Shown: positions 25,389 through 33,193, numbered from the stretch's first letter. The stretch: 64,000 bases of DNA from Streptomyces sp. NBC_00878 (GCF_026341515.1 NZ_JAPEOK010000001.1:310001-374000), one strand, 5' to 3'. Program-made: numbers and translations. The notes: generated from the sequence alone by a model not told the origin.

Positions 25389-25990
25389 GCCGCCACCCCG
25401 GTCCTCGTGATGCCTTTGATGTCTTTGGTCTCCGTGACGTCCTCGGTCCGCGGGGTGTCCGCCTCGGCGGCGGCCGCCCGGGCGACGGCCTCGACGATCG
25501 ACACGTACGCGCCGCAGCGGCACAGGTTGCCGCTCATCCGCTCCCGGATCTCGTCGGCGCTCAGCGGTGGTGGTCCGGCTTCGGGCCGGACGTCGTCGGT
25601 GACGGCGCTCGGCCAGCCCGCGGCGTGCTCCTCGATCACCGCGACGGCGGAACAGATCTGGCCCGGCGTGCAGTAGCCGCACTGGAAGCCGTCCAGGTCG
25701 AGGAACGCCTGCTGCACCGGGTGCAGTTGGTCGCCCGTGGCCAGGCCCTCGACGGTGGTGATCTCGCGCCCCTCGGCCGCCACCGCGAGTTGCAGACAGG
25801 AGACCGTCCGGCGGCCGTCGAGCAGGACGGTGCAGGCGCCACACTGGCCCTGGTCGCAGCCCTTCTTGGTGCCGGTCAGATCGAGGCGCTCGCGCAGCGC
25901 GTCGAGCAGGGTCGTGCGGTGGTCGACGGACAGCGTGTACTTCTCGCCGTTGATGTTCAGGGTGACGGCGCTGGTCGTCGATGGGGCCAT
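25385..25990 (-). CDS. paoA: 2Fe-2S subunit, PaoA/YagT-like
   Basis: 201 residues with both 2Fe-2S sites: plant-type CDQGQCGACTVLLDGRRTVSC and C-terminal CGYC...CRCG. E. coli PaoA carries a Tat signal, but this one starts MAPSTTSAVTLNINGEKYTL with no signal, so the complex should be cytoplasmic. The ATG has AGAAGG at 7 nt. First gene of the operon, divergent from a TetR gene across two operator-like palindromes. Confidence 0.93.
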   Translation of the reverse strand: MAPSTTSAVTLNINGEKYTLSVDHRTTLLDALRERLDLTGTKKGCDQGQCGACTVLLDGRRTVSCLQLAVAAEGREITTVEGLATGDQLHPVQQAFLDLDGFQCGYCTPGQICSAVAVIEEHAAGWPSAVTDDVRPEAGPPPLSADEIRERMSGNLCRCGAYVSIVEAVARAAAAEADTPRTEDVTETKDIKGITRTGVAA

Positions 25991-26127
25991 GGTCAGCCTT
26001 CTTTCACAGATCCGGAACACGTCGCGGGGGGCGGTCCGGCGGGCAGAAGAGTCGGAAAGGGAACGCTCGGGACGACAGGTCACCGGCGGCCCAAGCCGGC
26101 CATGTCCACCGCTACGATGGACACAAC

Positions 26128-26172
26128 CGGACAGTTGTCCGTTCGCCGGGAAACGTAACGGACAGTTGTCCG
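26128..26172. promoter_or_regulatory. Twin TetR-type operators
   Basis: Two identical palindromes CGGACAGTTGTCCG at 26128-26141 and 26159-26172, 31 bp apart centre to centre (about three helical turns), between paoA and the divergent TetR gene. Flanks are arranged as mirror images. Most likely the TetR product binds here and controls both genes. Confidence 0.8.
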
Positions 26173-26218
26173 GTTAAGCAAGGGCCGAGATTCGGACACG
26201 AATCCGCGAGGAGGACGA

Positions 26219-26809
26219 GTGCAGGAGAAGGCGCAGGAGAAGAAGGACGCGCCGCTGCGCTCGGACGCGCAGCGAAATCGCGAGCGCATCCTGGAGGTGG
26301 CACTGGCCGAGCTGACGCGCTGCGCGGACGCTCCGCTCAGCGTGATCGCCAAGAAGGCGGGCGTCGGGCAGGGCACGTTCTACCGCAACTTCCCCAATCG
26401 CGAGGCACTCGTCCTGGAGATCTACCGCCACGAGATTCAGCAGGTCGCCGACAGCGCGGCCCAGTTGCTTCAGACCCTGGAACCCGACCGGGCCCTGCGC
26501 GAGTGGATGGACCACCTCGCCCGGTTCGCCATGGCCAAGGTCGGCCTGGCGGACGCGATCCAGCAGGTCACCAGCGCGCCGGGGGCTCAGGCGAAACCGG
26601 GATACGCCCCGGTCACCGAAGCGGCCGAACTCCTGCTCCGCGCGAACGAGGCGGCCGGCACCATTCGCCCGGGAGTCACCGCGGACGACTTCATCCTCGC
26701 CATCGGCGGCCTCTGGCAGGTCGATCCCCGCGGGGAGTGGCAACCGCGGGTCGCCCGCCTCCTGGACCTCGTCATGGACGGACTGCGCGCGGGAGCACGC
26801 GGGCGCTGA
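26219..26809 (+). CDS. TetR-family regulator (likely repressor of the pao operon)
   Basis: 196 residues, GTG start with GAGGAGGA upstream. N-terminal HTH (SDAQRNRERILEVALAELTR, VIAKKAGVGQGTFYRNFPNR), C-terminal helical ligand domain. Divergent from paoA with two palindromes in the shared promoter region, a classic autoregulated TetR arrangement. The inducer is probably the hydroxylase substrate. Short repeats follow its stop. Confidence 0.93.
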   Translation: MQEKAQEKKDAPLRSDAQRNRERILEVALAELTRCADAPLSVIAKKAGVGQGTFYRNFPNREALVLEIYRHEIQQVADSAAQLLQTLEPDRALREWMDHLARFAMAKVGLADAIQQVTSAPGAQAKPGYAPVTEAAELLLRANEAAGTIRPGVTADDFILAIGGLWQVDPRGEWQPRVARLLDLVMDGLRAGARGR

Positions 26810-26903
26810 GCCCCATCCCCGAGCCCCATCCCCGAGCGCCGACACCGAGCGCCGCCCCCGCCCGACCACCACGAGCGATCACCCAACCACCACGAGCGAT
26901 CAC
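26808..26903. repeat. Two tandem duplications after the TetR stop
   Basis: GAGCCCCATCCCC twice (26808-26820, 26821-26833, 13-bp period, beginning inside the stop codon region), then ACCACCACGAGCGATCAC twice (26865-26882, 26886-26903, 21-bp period). Confidence 0.7.
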
Positions 26904-26988
26904 GCCCTCCGCTCAGCCGGTACCGCCGACGTGATCAAAAAGGCAGCGGTTTAGCATATGAGCGCCGCCTAGCTCGAAAGATAAACCT

Positions 26989-28443
26989 GTGACTGTCAAT
27001 GACGACTCGTTCACCAACTGGAAGACCCGCGAGGAGATCGCGGAGTCGATGATCCCCCTCATCGGGAAGCTGCACCGGGAGCGCGACGTCACCGTCCTGC
27101 TGCACAGCCGCTCCTTGGTGAACAAGTCGGTGGTCAGCATCCTCAAGACCCACCGATTCGCCCGGCAGATAGCCGGCGAGGAGCTCTCGGTCACCGAGAC
27201 CCTGCCGTTCCTGCAGGCCCTCACCGCTCTTGATCTCGGTCCTTCGCAGATCGACCTCGGCATGCTCGCCGCGAACTACAAGGCCGACGACCGCGGTCTG
27301 TCCGTGCGGGAGTTCACCGCCGAGGCCGTGGCCGGCGCGACGGGCGCCAACAAGATCGAGGCCCGTGAGGCGCGCGACGTCGTGCTCTACGGATTCGGCC
27401 GCATCGGCCGCCTCGTCGCCCGCCTGCTCATCGAGAAGACCGGCTCCGGGAACGGCCTGCGGCTGCGCGCCGTCGTCGTCCGCCGGGGCGGCGAGCGGGC
27501 CGCCGAGGATCTCGTGAAGCGGGCCTCGCTGCTGCGCCGCGACTCCATCCACGGTCAGTTCCAGGGCACGATCACCGTCGACGAGGCGAACAGCACGATC
27601 ATCGCCAACGGCAACGAGATCAAGGTGATCTACGCGGGCGACCCGTCGGAGGTCGACTACACGGCGTACGGCATCAAAGACGCCATCCTCATCGACAACA
27701 CCGGTAAGTGGCGCGACCGCGAGGGCCTGTCGGGGCACCTGCGTCCCGGCATCGACAAGGTCGTCCTGACCGCACCCGGCAAGGGCGATGTCCCCAACAT
27801 CGTGCACGGCGTCAACCACGACACGATCAAGCCCGACGAGCAGATCCTGTCCTGCGCGTCCTGCACCACCAACGCGATCGTGCCGCCGCTGAAGGCGATG
27901 GCGGACGAGTACGGCGTGCTGCGCGGCCACGTGGAGACCGTCCACTCGTTCACCAACGACCAGAACCTGCTGGACAATTACCACAAGGCGGACCGCCGCG
28001 GCCGTTCGGCGCCGCTCAACATGGTGATCACCGAGACGGGCGCCGCCTCCGCCGTCGCCAAGGCGCTGCCCGACCTCAAGGCACCGATCACCGGCAGCTC
28101 GATCCGCGTCCCCGTGCCAGATGTCTCGATCGCGATCCTCAGTCTGCGGCTCGGGCGCGAGACCACCCGCGAGGAGGTCCTCGACCACCTCCGCAACGTG
28201 TCGCTGACCTCGCCACTCAAGCGCCAGATCGACTTCACCAGCGCTCCCGACGCGGTCTCCAACGACTTCATCGGCTCGCGCCACGCCTCGATCATCGACG
28301 CCGGAGCCACCAAGGTCGACGGCGACAACGCGATCCTCTACCTCTGGTACGACAACGAGTTCGGCTACTCCTGCCAGGTCATCCGCGTCGTCCAGCACGT
28401 CTCCGGAGTGGAGTACCCGACCTACCCGGCCCCGGCGGTCTGA
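26989..28443 (+). CDS. gap: Long-form glyceraldehyde-3-phosphate dehydrogenase
   Basis: 484 residues, about 130 longer than ordinary GAPDH. An N-terminal extension (1-125, DSFTNWKTREEIAESMIPLI and so on) precedes the Rossmann domain (GFGRIGR 135-141). The catalytic Cys292 is in SCASCTTN and the catalytic-domain motif DNEFGYSCQVIRVV is present. Streptomyces often have such a second, long GAPDH besides the glycolytic one. The VVRRGGERAA cofactor loop lacks the usual Asp, so NADP use is possible. GTG start in an AT-richer leader. Stands alone; downstream is the convergent low-GC island. Confidence 0.93.
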   Translation: MTVNDDSFTNWKTREEIAESMIPLIGKLHRERDVTVLLHSRSLVNKSVVSILKTHRFARQIAGEELSVTETLPFLQALTALDLGPSQIDLGMLAANYKADDRGLSVREFTAEAVAGATGANKIEAREARDVVLYGFGRIGRLVARLLIEKTGSGNGLRLRAVVVRRGGERAAEDLVKRASLLRRDSIHGQFQGTITVDEANSTIIANGNEIKVIYAGDPSEVDYTAYGIKDAILIDNTGKWRDREGLSGHLRPGIDKVVLTAPGKGDVPNIVHGVNHDTIKPDEQILSCASCTTNAIVPPLKAMADEYGVLRGHVETVHSFTNDQNLLDNYHKADRRGRSAPLNMVITETGAASAVAKALPDLKAPITGSSIRVPVPDVSIAILSLRLGRETTREEVLDHLRNVSLTSPLKRQIDFTSAPDAVSNDFIGSRHASIIDAGATKVDGDNAILYLWYDNEFGYSCQVIRVVQHVSGVEYPTYPAPAV

Positions 28444-28464
28444 TCCCGATCTAGGATCCGCGAC

Positions 28465-28505
28465 TTCGTTAGCAATGAAGGCGGTTCGTTAGCAGTGGAT
28501 TAGCA
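28465..28505. repeat. TTCGTTAGCA repeats at the edge of the low-GC island
   Basis: TTCGTTAGCA at 28465-28474 and 28485-28494 (20-bp period), with a third TTAGCA at 28500-28505, between the gap stop and the island's last gene. Role unknown. Confidence 0.55.
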
Positions 28506-28584
28506 AATCCGCGATCCAGTTGACACTGACTACGTTCAGCATCAAGCGCAGCTGCCCCCCTGGCTGACGAATCGAACCGACCAG

Positions 28585-29067
28585 CTAGTGCGGGTATAAA
28601 ATGGGCCAAGCGCGACTATCGATGTATTCACCACGGCCAAGAGTTTGCTCCGACCTCAAGTCAACGTACAACTGATCCCAAACGGAACGGTCCATGTTGA
28701 CAGAACAAGGGGTAATCAGCACCTGCTCCCTCACGTGTGGTGGAATATCGCGAGGGCCGTCTGTCATATAGCCAACGAGTCGCCAGATGCGTTTCGTGCC
28801 AAAAAGCCCGGTCTCAACCAGCCTTACATACCAGGCTTCTGGCCAGACACCACGTAGCCATGGGAACTCCTCATGACGAGAGCTCGGTTCTGGCACTGGG
28901 CCCCGCGGCCACGCGGCATACGATAACGTCTGGCACGGGTCTTTGCGCACTTGGAGAAATTCGCTTCCCGCCTCGATTGTGTACGGCTCAGCTCCCTTCG
29001 ACCGGGCCTCTAATCGCCACAACAGCCGCCCGGCCATGTCAAGTGCCGCCACGTCACGGTCGTTCAT
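28585..29067 (-). CDS. Unrecognised 160-residue protein, third gene of the caspase operon
   Basis: ATG has GGGAG at 7 nt and lies one base after the caspase stop (TAGCATG), so it is tightly coupled. The product (MNDRDVAALDMAGRLLWRLE at the start, SRAWPILYPH at the end) is Trp-rich, with no signal peptide or membrane segment. Motifs visible: RLLWRLEARSKG, WLRGVWPEAWYVRLVETG, WRLVGYMTDGPRDIPPHVRE. I recognise no family. GC is low like its operon partners. Its position suggests a partner, substrate or regulator of the caspase; this is inference from context only. Confidence 0.8.
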   Translation of the reverse strand: MNDRDVAALDMAGRLLWRLEARSKGAEPYTIEAGSEFLQVRKDPCQTLSYAAWPRGPVPEPSSRHEEFPWLRGVWPEAWYVRLVETGLFGTKRIWRLVGYMTDGPRDIPPHVREQVLITPCSVNMDRSVWDQLYVDLRSEQTLGRGEYIDSRAWPILYPH

Positions 29068-29068
29068 G

Positions 29069-30268
29069 CTAAGTCTCCCTACGGGCGCGTGTCCGGAACT
29101 TATTAGCTTCCCTCTTCGCCGCAACCGCTTCCATGACTCTATTAGCGTCGACGAGTGCCTCGGCAAGTCGATCTAGCGCCCGTATCAGCTCGTCCAGAAA
29201 ACCGTCAGGGTCGGATGCATTCAGATGGAGGTAGCGGACCACCACCTCGGAATGAAGGACGGGCCCTGTTCCCCTTTCCAAAGTATCTACGGCCACAGCT
29301 CTCGCCAAACTCGGATCCAATGGATCTTTCAGCTTGGGTACCTTGTGCACCAGCCAGCTCGGATTCCGCTCATCATAGGTGGGGGCTTGATTTACGCGAG
29401 AGCCGCTACTGCGAGACAGGGGAATTCCACGCCGAAGACGGAGAGCATCAAAGGGCGACAGTTCCCCCTGGGTCGACTCTTCTATGGCGATCGAGTGAGC
29501 AGCCCCTTTTTCACTTCCCGAGTGCGCGATATTCTTAGCAATCGATAGTAGGCCAGAGGTGTTCTGGGCAAATCGCTCTGGTCTCGGTAGTCCACGCAGC
29601 TCCATCCTCCTGCGAGCAGTCAGCCACAGTTCATCCAAAGTGACAGTCGGACCTGCTCCCGCTATCCCTTCCTCCAAGAGCGATATCAACTCGCCCGTAA
29701 ACTTGGGATACGACTCCCCCTCAAGGGCCAGGGACACCTTATTTGCAGCCGCTGAAGTCAATACATAGCTGCCCTCAATCTCCACATCGGCGAGGTCGGA
29801 AAATGAGACGGTATCTGAGCGGCCCCCGCTCATCGCGCCAGCAAGGCCGCTGAAGCAGCAGTCGAGTATCACCACTCGGCGCTTTATGCGATTCCCTGCA
29901 TAAAGCGCCCGTTTTACGTCGTCATATTTTATTCCTCCAATGTAGGGATGGTCGCGGTCCGCCTCCTTCAAGGCCAGATAGAGATGCTGGCCTCCTGTAT
30001 CGCGTTGGCCGTGTCCGGCGAAATATACGAGCAGGGTGTCAGTCGCTGCCAAAGAGGCATTTTTGATAGCGGTGAGCACGTCTCTCCCACCTGCCTCGGA
30101 ATCCAGCATCGTGATGTTACTCGATGCAAGTTGCCAGCTTAGTGGCGACTGCAATACTTCAGCTAGGCGTAGTACCCCTGACTTCACAGGCCCCAGTGGC
30201 GTGAGGTTTTGATAAGAGTCGATACCTATCAGGACCGCATGACTTCCCTCACGACTGGGAAAGCTCAC
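29069..30268 (-). CDS. Caspase-like cysteine peptidase (C14), EACC1-associated type
   Basis: 399 residues. Caspase fold at 8-240: HAVLIGIDSYQNLTPLGPVK, catalytic His86 in VYFAGHGQRD, catalytic Cys138 in VILDCCFSG. Both dyad residues are intact. The C-terminal 160 residues are helical and charged (LARAVAVDTLERGTGPVLHS, DELIRALDRLAEALVDANRV) and could be an interaction region. The GTG start overlaps the EACC1 stop (GTGA) and the next gene starts 1 nt after its TAG. Bacterial caspases of this type occur in conflict systems where an upstream signal triggers proteolysis of self proteins. GC is about 50% in one line counted, against over 70% around it. Confidence 0.9.
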   Translation of the reverse strand: MSFPSREGSHAVLIGIDSYQNLTPLGPVKSGVLRLAEVLQSPLSWQLASSNITMLDSEAGGRDVLTAIKNASLAATDTLLVYFAGHGQRDTGGQHLYLALKEADRDHPYIGGIKYDDVKRALYAGNRIKRRVVILDCCFSGLAGAMSGGRSDTVSFSDLADVEIEGSYVLTSAAANKVSLALEGESYPKFTGELISLLEEGIAGAGPTVTLDELWLTARRRMELRGLPRPERFAQNTSGLLSIAKNIAHSGSEKGAAHSIAIEESTQGELSPFDALRLRRGIPLSRSSGSRVNQAPTYDERNPSWLVHKVPKLKDPLDPSLARAVAVDTLERGTGPVLHSEVVVRYLHLNASDPDGFLDELIRALDRLAEALVDANRVMEAVAAKREANKFRTRARRET

Positions 30269-30666
30269 GCGTCCTCCGGTGGAGTGCTCGGCTCTTCCTC
30301 CTGTGACTCAAGGGCTTGGATGAGACGCGCCGCGGTCTCCGCGGAGTCATCATCAATCGTAATCCTGGCCCGCCCCCGCTCGATGACAATTGGCGTACTT
30401 CGCTGTTGCGAGGGGAGGGTGGATCGCCATGCCCTATGCGCGTACGCCAGACTGGCAATTGAAAATCCAGCACCAGACAACAATTGGATGTAGTCCAGCA
30501 AGCCGGCATCCATATTTCCAGCGGCCGAGCGTCTGGCCTTGACGATCTCGACGTGGCCTCCCACATCTCGATCCTTCAGGAGCCAATCAGCGAGGGTCTC
30601 CAAGACTTCGTGGTCCGCTTCGCGATCGCCGCTGGCTGCCCGCACTTTGATGTGTTCCCGAGTCAC
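30265..30666 (-). CDS. EACC1-like effector-associated small protein
   Basis: 133 residues from a GTG with AAGGGG upstream (VTREHIKVRAASGDREADHE); an earlier in-frame GTG at 30690 is possible. The pattern LADWLLKDRDVGGHVEIVK, a Gly/Leu stretch (YIQLLSGAGFSIASLAYAHR), then RGRARITIDDDSAET matches effector-associated constant component 1 as I know it from actinobacterial conflict systems. These small proteins pair with caspase or trypsin effectors. Its TGA overlaps the caspase start. The acidic tail ESQEEEPSTPPEDA is probably disordered. Assignment is by pattern, not search. Confidence 0.72.
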   Translation of the reverse strand: MTREHIKVRAASGDREADHEVLETLADWLLKDRDVGGHVEIVKARRSAAGNMDAGLLDYIQLLSGAGFSIASLAYAHRAWRSTLPSQQRSTPIVIERGRARITIDDDSAETAARLIQALESQEEEPSTPPEDA

Positions 30667-30690
30667 AGGATCCCCTTGCCATGAAGTCAC

Positions 30691-31473
30691 ACCAATCGTT
30701 CCCGGCGCTCAGCACTCTATCTGCTGCGGGGGGAGGGCAGATGGGTGATTCCTGCGACCTGCGCGGCGAAGCTTCGCCTGGAGACATGCTGACGCCCCCA
30801 GGATGCAGTGCAAGGTTGCTTCCGTTGGCTGATCTTGGGCGGGAGAAGGGTGCCGTCGCCTACACCCGATCCTCCAACGGCTCGCGGGCAGCGCTGTAAC
30901 CGCAGGTCCGTATGGTGACTCCGGCCGGAGCGGTTCGACTCCTTCGCGGTGGGCGAGCGGACGGCTCTTTCTCCCTCACAACTCCGGCGCAAGACCATTG
31001 GAGTCCAGGCCGACCTGGCTCGCGAGGCCATCCGGCCCCAGGCCCCGGGCGATGAGCGCCCGCGCCCCCAACGCAGCACCTCCACGCAGCTCCGGCCCAG
31101 CGATTCACCCACCAGCCGCGCCGTCCACACCATCCGGACGGCATCAACGAGGAGCTACAGAAGACTCTTCAGGAGGGGGACACTGCGAGCAAGGGCGCTA
31201 GCTACTCACGGTGACTACCGCAATGATGCTCCGCGCTCGGATTGAGCAGTCTCGACCGACACAGCGTTGCTCATCTGGTCCGGATTTCAGCGTTCCCGCA
31301 GGAACCAGTGTCAAGGATCATGAGGAACCTACACCCAACGGACCCCCTCCCGGCCACTTGCGCGCACTTATCACGTTTCCATGAAGGAATGCGCGATAAA
31401 TACCAACACGACACAAGTCGTTCACAGTGTGGCTAGGCTCCAGGGCCTCACAGTGATCTGGAGGGGGACTCTC
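30691..31473. other. 783-bp region without a supported gene
   Basis: Upstream of the EACC1 operon and of the divergent lamin-tail gene. Short open frames on both strands lack ribosome binding sites, family motifs or consistent codon bias. GC rises back toward the genome average by about 30900. It contains the palindrome at 30764 and possibly decayed mobile or gene remnants that I could not identify. Confidence 0.5.
30764..30777. promoter_or_regulatory. Perfect 14-bp palindrome upstream of the EACC1-caspase operon
   Basis: GGCGAAGCTTCGCC, about 75-100 bp before the EACC1 start depending on the start used. Could be an operator or a transcript hairpin; no adjacent regulator gene explains it. 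Confidence 0.4.
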
Positions 31474-31968
31474 TTGCGCAAGCACCCTGTCATAGCCGTG
31501 TCCGTCACAGCCGGTGCGCTGGCTGTTCTCGTCGCCGCCCCGGCCCAGGCGGCCGAGTACACGTCGGCCTTGAAGGTCGCGGGCGTCCAGTACGACGCGC
31601 CCGGCAGCGATTCCAACAGATGCGCCACCGGCAACACCCACAAGGAATACCTGACCATCAAGAACTACTCGTCCTCGGCGACCGTGAACCTCAAGGGCTA
31701 CGTCGTCAAGGACAAGACCGGCAACCGCTTCGCGTTCACCGCGAACCACTACCTCCAGCCCGGTGACTCCGTGAAGTTGCGCGGCGGAAACGGCAACGAC
31801 TCCGACAGCGGCAACGTCGTCTACCGCGACAACTGCAACTTCATGTGGAACAACGACGCCGACACCATCTACGTATACAAGCCCTCGGGCAGTCGCGCGG
31901 ACGTGCACAGCTACACGAAGCGGACCAACGACCGCGACGGCAACGGCTACATCGGCTACCACGGCTGA
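31474..31968 (+). CDS. Secreted lamin-tail-domain protein
   Basis: 164 residues from a TTG with GGAGGGGG at 6 nt (31460-31467). Signal peptide LRKHPVIAVSVTAGALAVLV ending APAQA|AEY. The mature part is one lamin-tail (LTD) beta-sandwich: EYLTIKNYSSSATVNLKGYV, ANHYLQPGDSVKLRGG, ADTIYVYKPSGSR, ending DRDGNGYIGYHG. Small secreted LTD proteins are common in Streptomyces, with unknown roles probably at the cell surface. An upstream ATG at 31381 would bury the signal peptide and lacks a ribosome binding site. Confidence 0.88.
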   Translation: MRKHPVIAVSVTAGALAVLVAAPAQAAEYTSALKVAGVQYDAPGSDSNRCATGNTHKEYLTIKNYSSSATVNLKGYVVKDKTGNRFAFTANHYLQPGDSVKLRGGNGNDSDSGNVVYRDNCNFMWNNDADTIYVYKPSGSRADVHSYTKRTNDRDGNGYIGYHG

Positions 31969-31980
31969 CAGCACGCGGTT

Positions 31981-32012
31981 CGTCGGACGCCTGGCCGACC
32001 CGGCGTCCGACG
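31981..32012. terminator. Bidirectional terminator between lamin-tail and SDR genes
   Basis: Perfect 11-bp stem CGTCGGACGCC/GGCGTCCGACG with a 10-nt loop, 12 nt after the lamin-tail stop and 8 nt before the SDR stop. Confidence 0.8.
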
Positions 32013-32019
32013 GGATCCG

Positions 32020-32868
32020 TCAGCGCTTGGCGCTCGCCTCCTTGTTCGCCGACGCGCCCCGGCTCATGGCGAGTACGGCGTCGCGGCGGCTCAGCGCGCC
32101 GAACGGCGAACCACCGGTCGGGTTCTCACTGCCGTGGATCCAGGTGGGGCCGTCTGCGAGGTGGGCGAGCGCCTCCTCCGCGACCTCGCCGGGGTCGGCG
32201 AGCTCACCGCCGTACGACTCGCCGTCGGCCTCGCGCATCCGGCGGTGGGAAGGGGTGTCGGTCCTGCCGAGCACGAGCCCCAGGACGTCCACGCCACTGC
32301 TCCGCCACTCCGCCCACAGGCTTTCGGCGAGGATGAGATCGAACGCCTTGCTGGCGCCGTAGGTCGCGAGCGTGGCCCCACCGGCCCAGGCCGCGCCCGA
32401 GGTCACCAGCACCACGGCCCCTCGCCCCCGCGCCACCATCGGGGGGCCGAACCGGTAGGCCGCTTCCAGGACGGCGGTGCAGTTCCGGTGGACCAACTCC
32501 AGGTGGGTATCGAGGTCCTTGTCGAGGAACGCGGCACTGCGGGTGTCGGCACCGGCGTTGTAGACGAGGAGTCCGACCTCCAGGTCCGAGGTGAGTTGTT
32601 CGAGTTCCGCCAGGGCGCCCGCGGCACTGAGGTCGAGCCCGACCGTACGGACCTCGACACCGTGCCGGGCCCGGATCTCGTCCGCGGCCGCCTCCAGTAC
32701 GGGGACCCGTCGCGCGACCAGTACGACGTTGATGCCCCGGGCGGCCATCCCGTGCGCGAACGCGACACCGACTCCGTCGGACCCGCCCGCGACGATGCCC
32801 CAGGGGCCGTATGCGCTGTCCACAGTTGCCCTCACCTTTCGACTGACCAGATGGTCACTTGGCTGCAT
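32020..32868 (-). CDS. SDR-family oxidoreductase
   Basis: 282 residues. Cofactor motif AGGSDGVGVAFAHGMA (variant of TGxxxGxG), VYNAG, catalytic Ser in VLVTSGAAWAGG and YGASK as YxxxK. Probably uses NADP(H) on an alcohol/ketone pair; substrate unknown. The ATG at 32868 has a poor ribosome binding site, and a GTG at residue 16 (VDSAYGPWG) is an alternative. Same strand as a decayed SnoaL-like gene and the alcohol dehydrogenase upstream, suggesting one former catabolic operon. Confidence 0.88.
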   Translation of the reverse strand: MQPSDHLVSRKVRATVDSAYGPWGIVAGGSDGVGVAFAHGMAARGINVVLVARRVPVLEAAADEIRARHGVEVRTVGLDLSAAGALAELEQLTSDLEVGLLVYNAGADTRSAAFLDKDLDTHLELVHRNCTAVLEAAYRFGPPMVARGRGAVVLVTSGAAWAGGATLATYGASKAFDLILAESLWAEWRSSGVDVLGLVLGRTDTPSHRRMREADGESYGGELADPGEVAEEALAHLADGPTWIHGSENPTGGSPFGALSRRDAVLAMSRGASANKEASAKR

Positions 32869-32910
32869 GGTCTTCTGACTGGCCGGCCGTCTGAATGCCT
32901 GGTCACCGAT

Positions 32911-33086
32911 CTACGCGGGCGTACGGTCTGCCGTGGGCGGCGCCAGCATCTCGCGGGGTCCGGGGGGCCGTCGAGGTTGGCGTTGATCCGCTCGGCGATG
33001 CGCCAGCCCTGCGCGGTGCGCGCCCAACGCCAGGTGTTCGCGGAGACCTGGAAGACCCAGAAGCGGCCGGCGTCGATCTCACTCAT
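32911..33086 (-). pseudogene. Fragment of a SnoaL/NTF2-like protein
   Basis: MSEIDAGRFWVFQVSANTWR followed by WARTAQGWRIAERINANLDG is the C-terminal strand-turn of a SnoaL-like domain; the N-terminal two thirds are absent. After DPA the frame must slip by one base near 32965 to give AEMLAPPTADRTPA and the TAG at 32911; without the slip the frame runs to 32832. Best read as a truncated, frameshifted remnant. A short new protein from the ATG (GAGAGGG upstream) is the alternative. Confidence 0.5.
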
Positions 33087-33148
33087 GTGGGCCCTCTCTG
33101 AAGTCCGCGGTCCGCGCGGGGAGTTGGCTGGGCGGTCTGCTGCGGGGT

Positions 33149-33193
33149 GTCCACTCAGGGGTCCGCGGTTCGTGCTCCGTGGTCCACTCAGGG
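33149..33193. repeat. Duplicated 12-bp end of the alcohol dehydrogenase gene
   Basis: GTCCACTCAGGG at 33149-33160 and 33182-33193. The second copy contains the dehydrogenase stop codon (TCA on this strand at 33188-33190), so its 3' end is copied downstream. Confidence 0.55.

Noticed and set aside
30925..30965. A tRNA T-arm-like string (GGTTCGACTCC) near the caspase island, suggesting a tRNA attachment site
   Set aside because: The bases flanking the loop do not pair as a T-stem, and no acceptor, anticodon or D arm can be folded around it.
30949..31245. Possible remnant of a DNA-binding or transposase protein (TALSPSQLRRKTIGVQ and onward)
   Set aside because: No recognisable catalytic motif or terminal inverted repeats; composition alone cannot support a mobile element.
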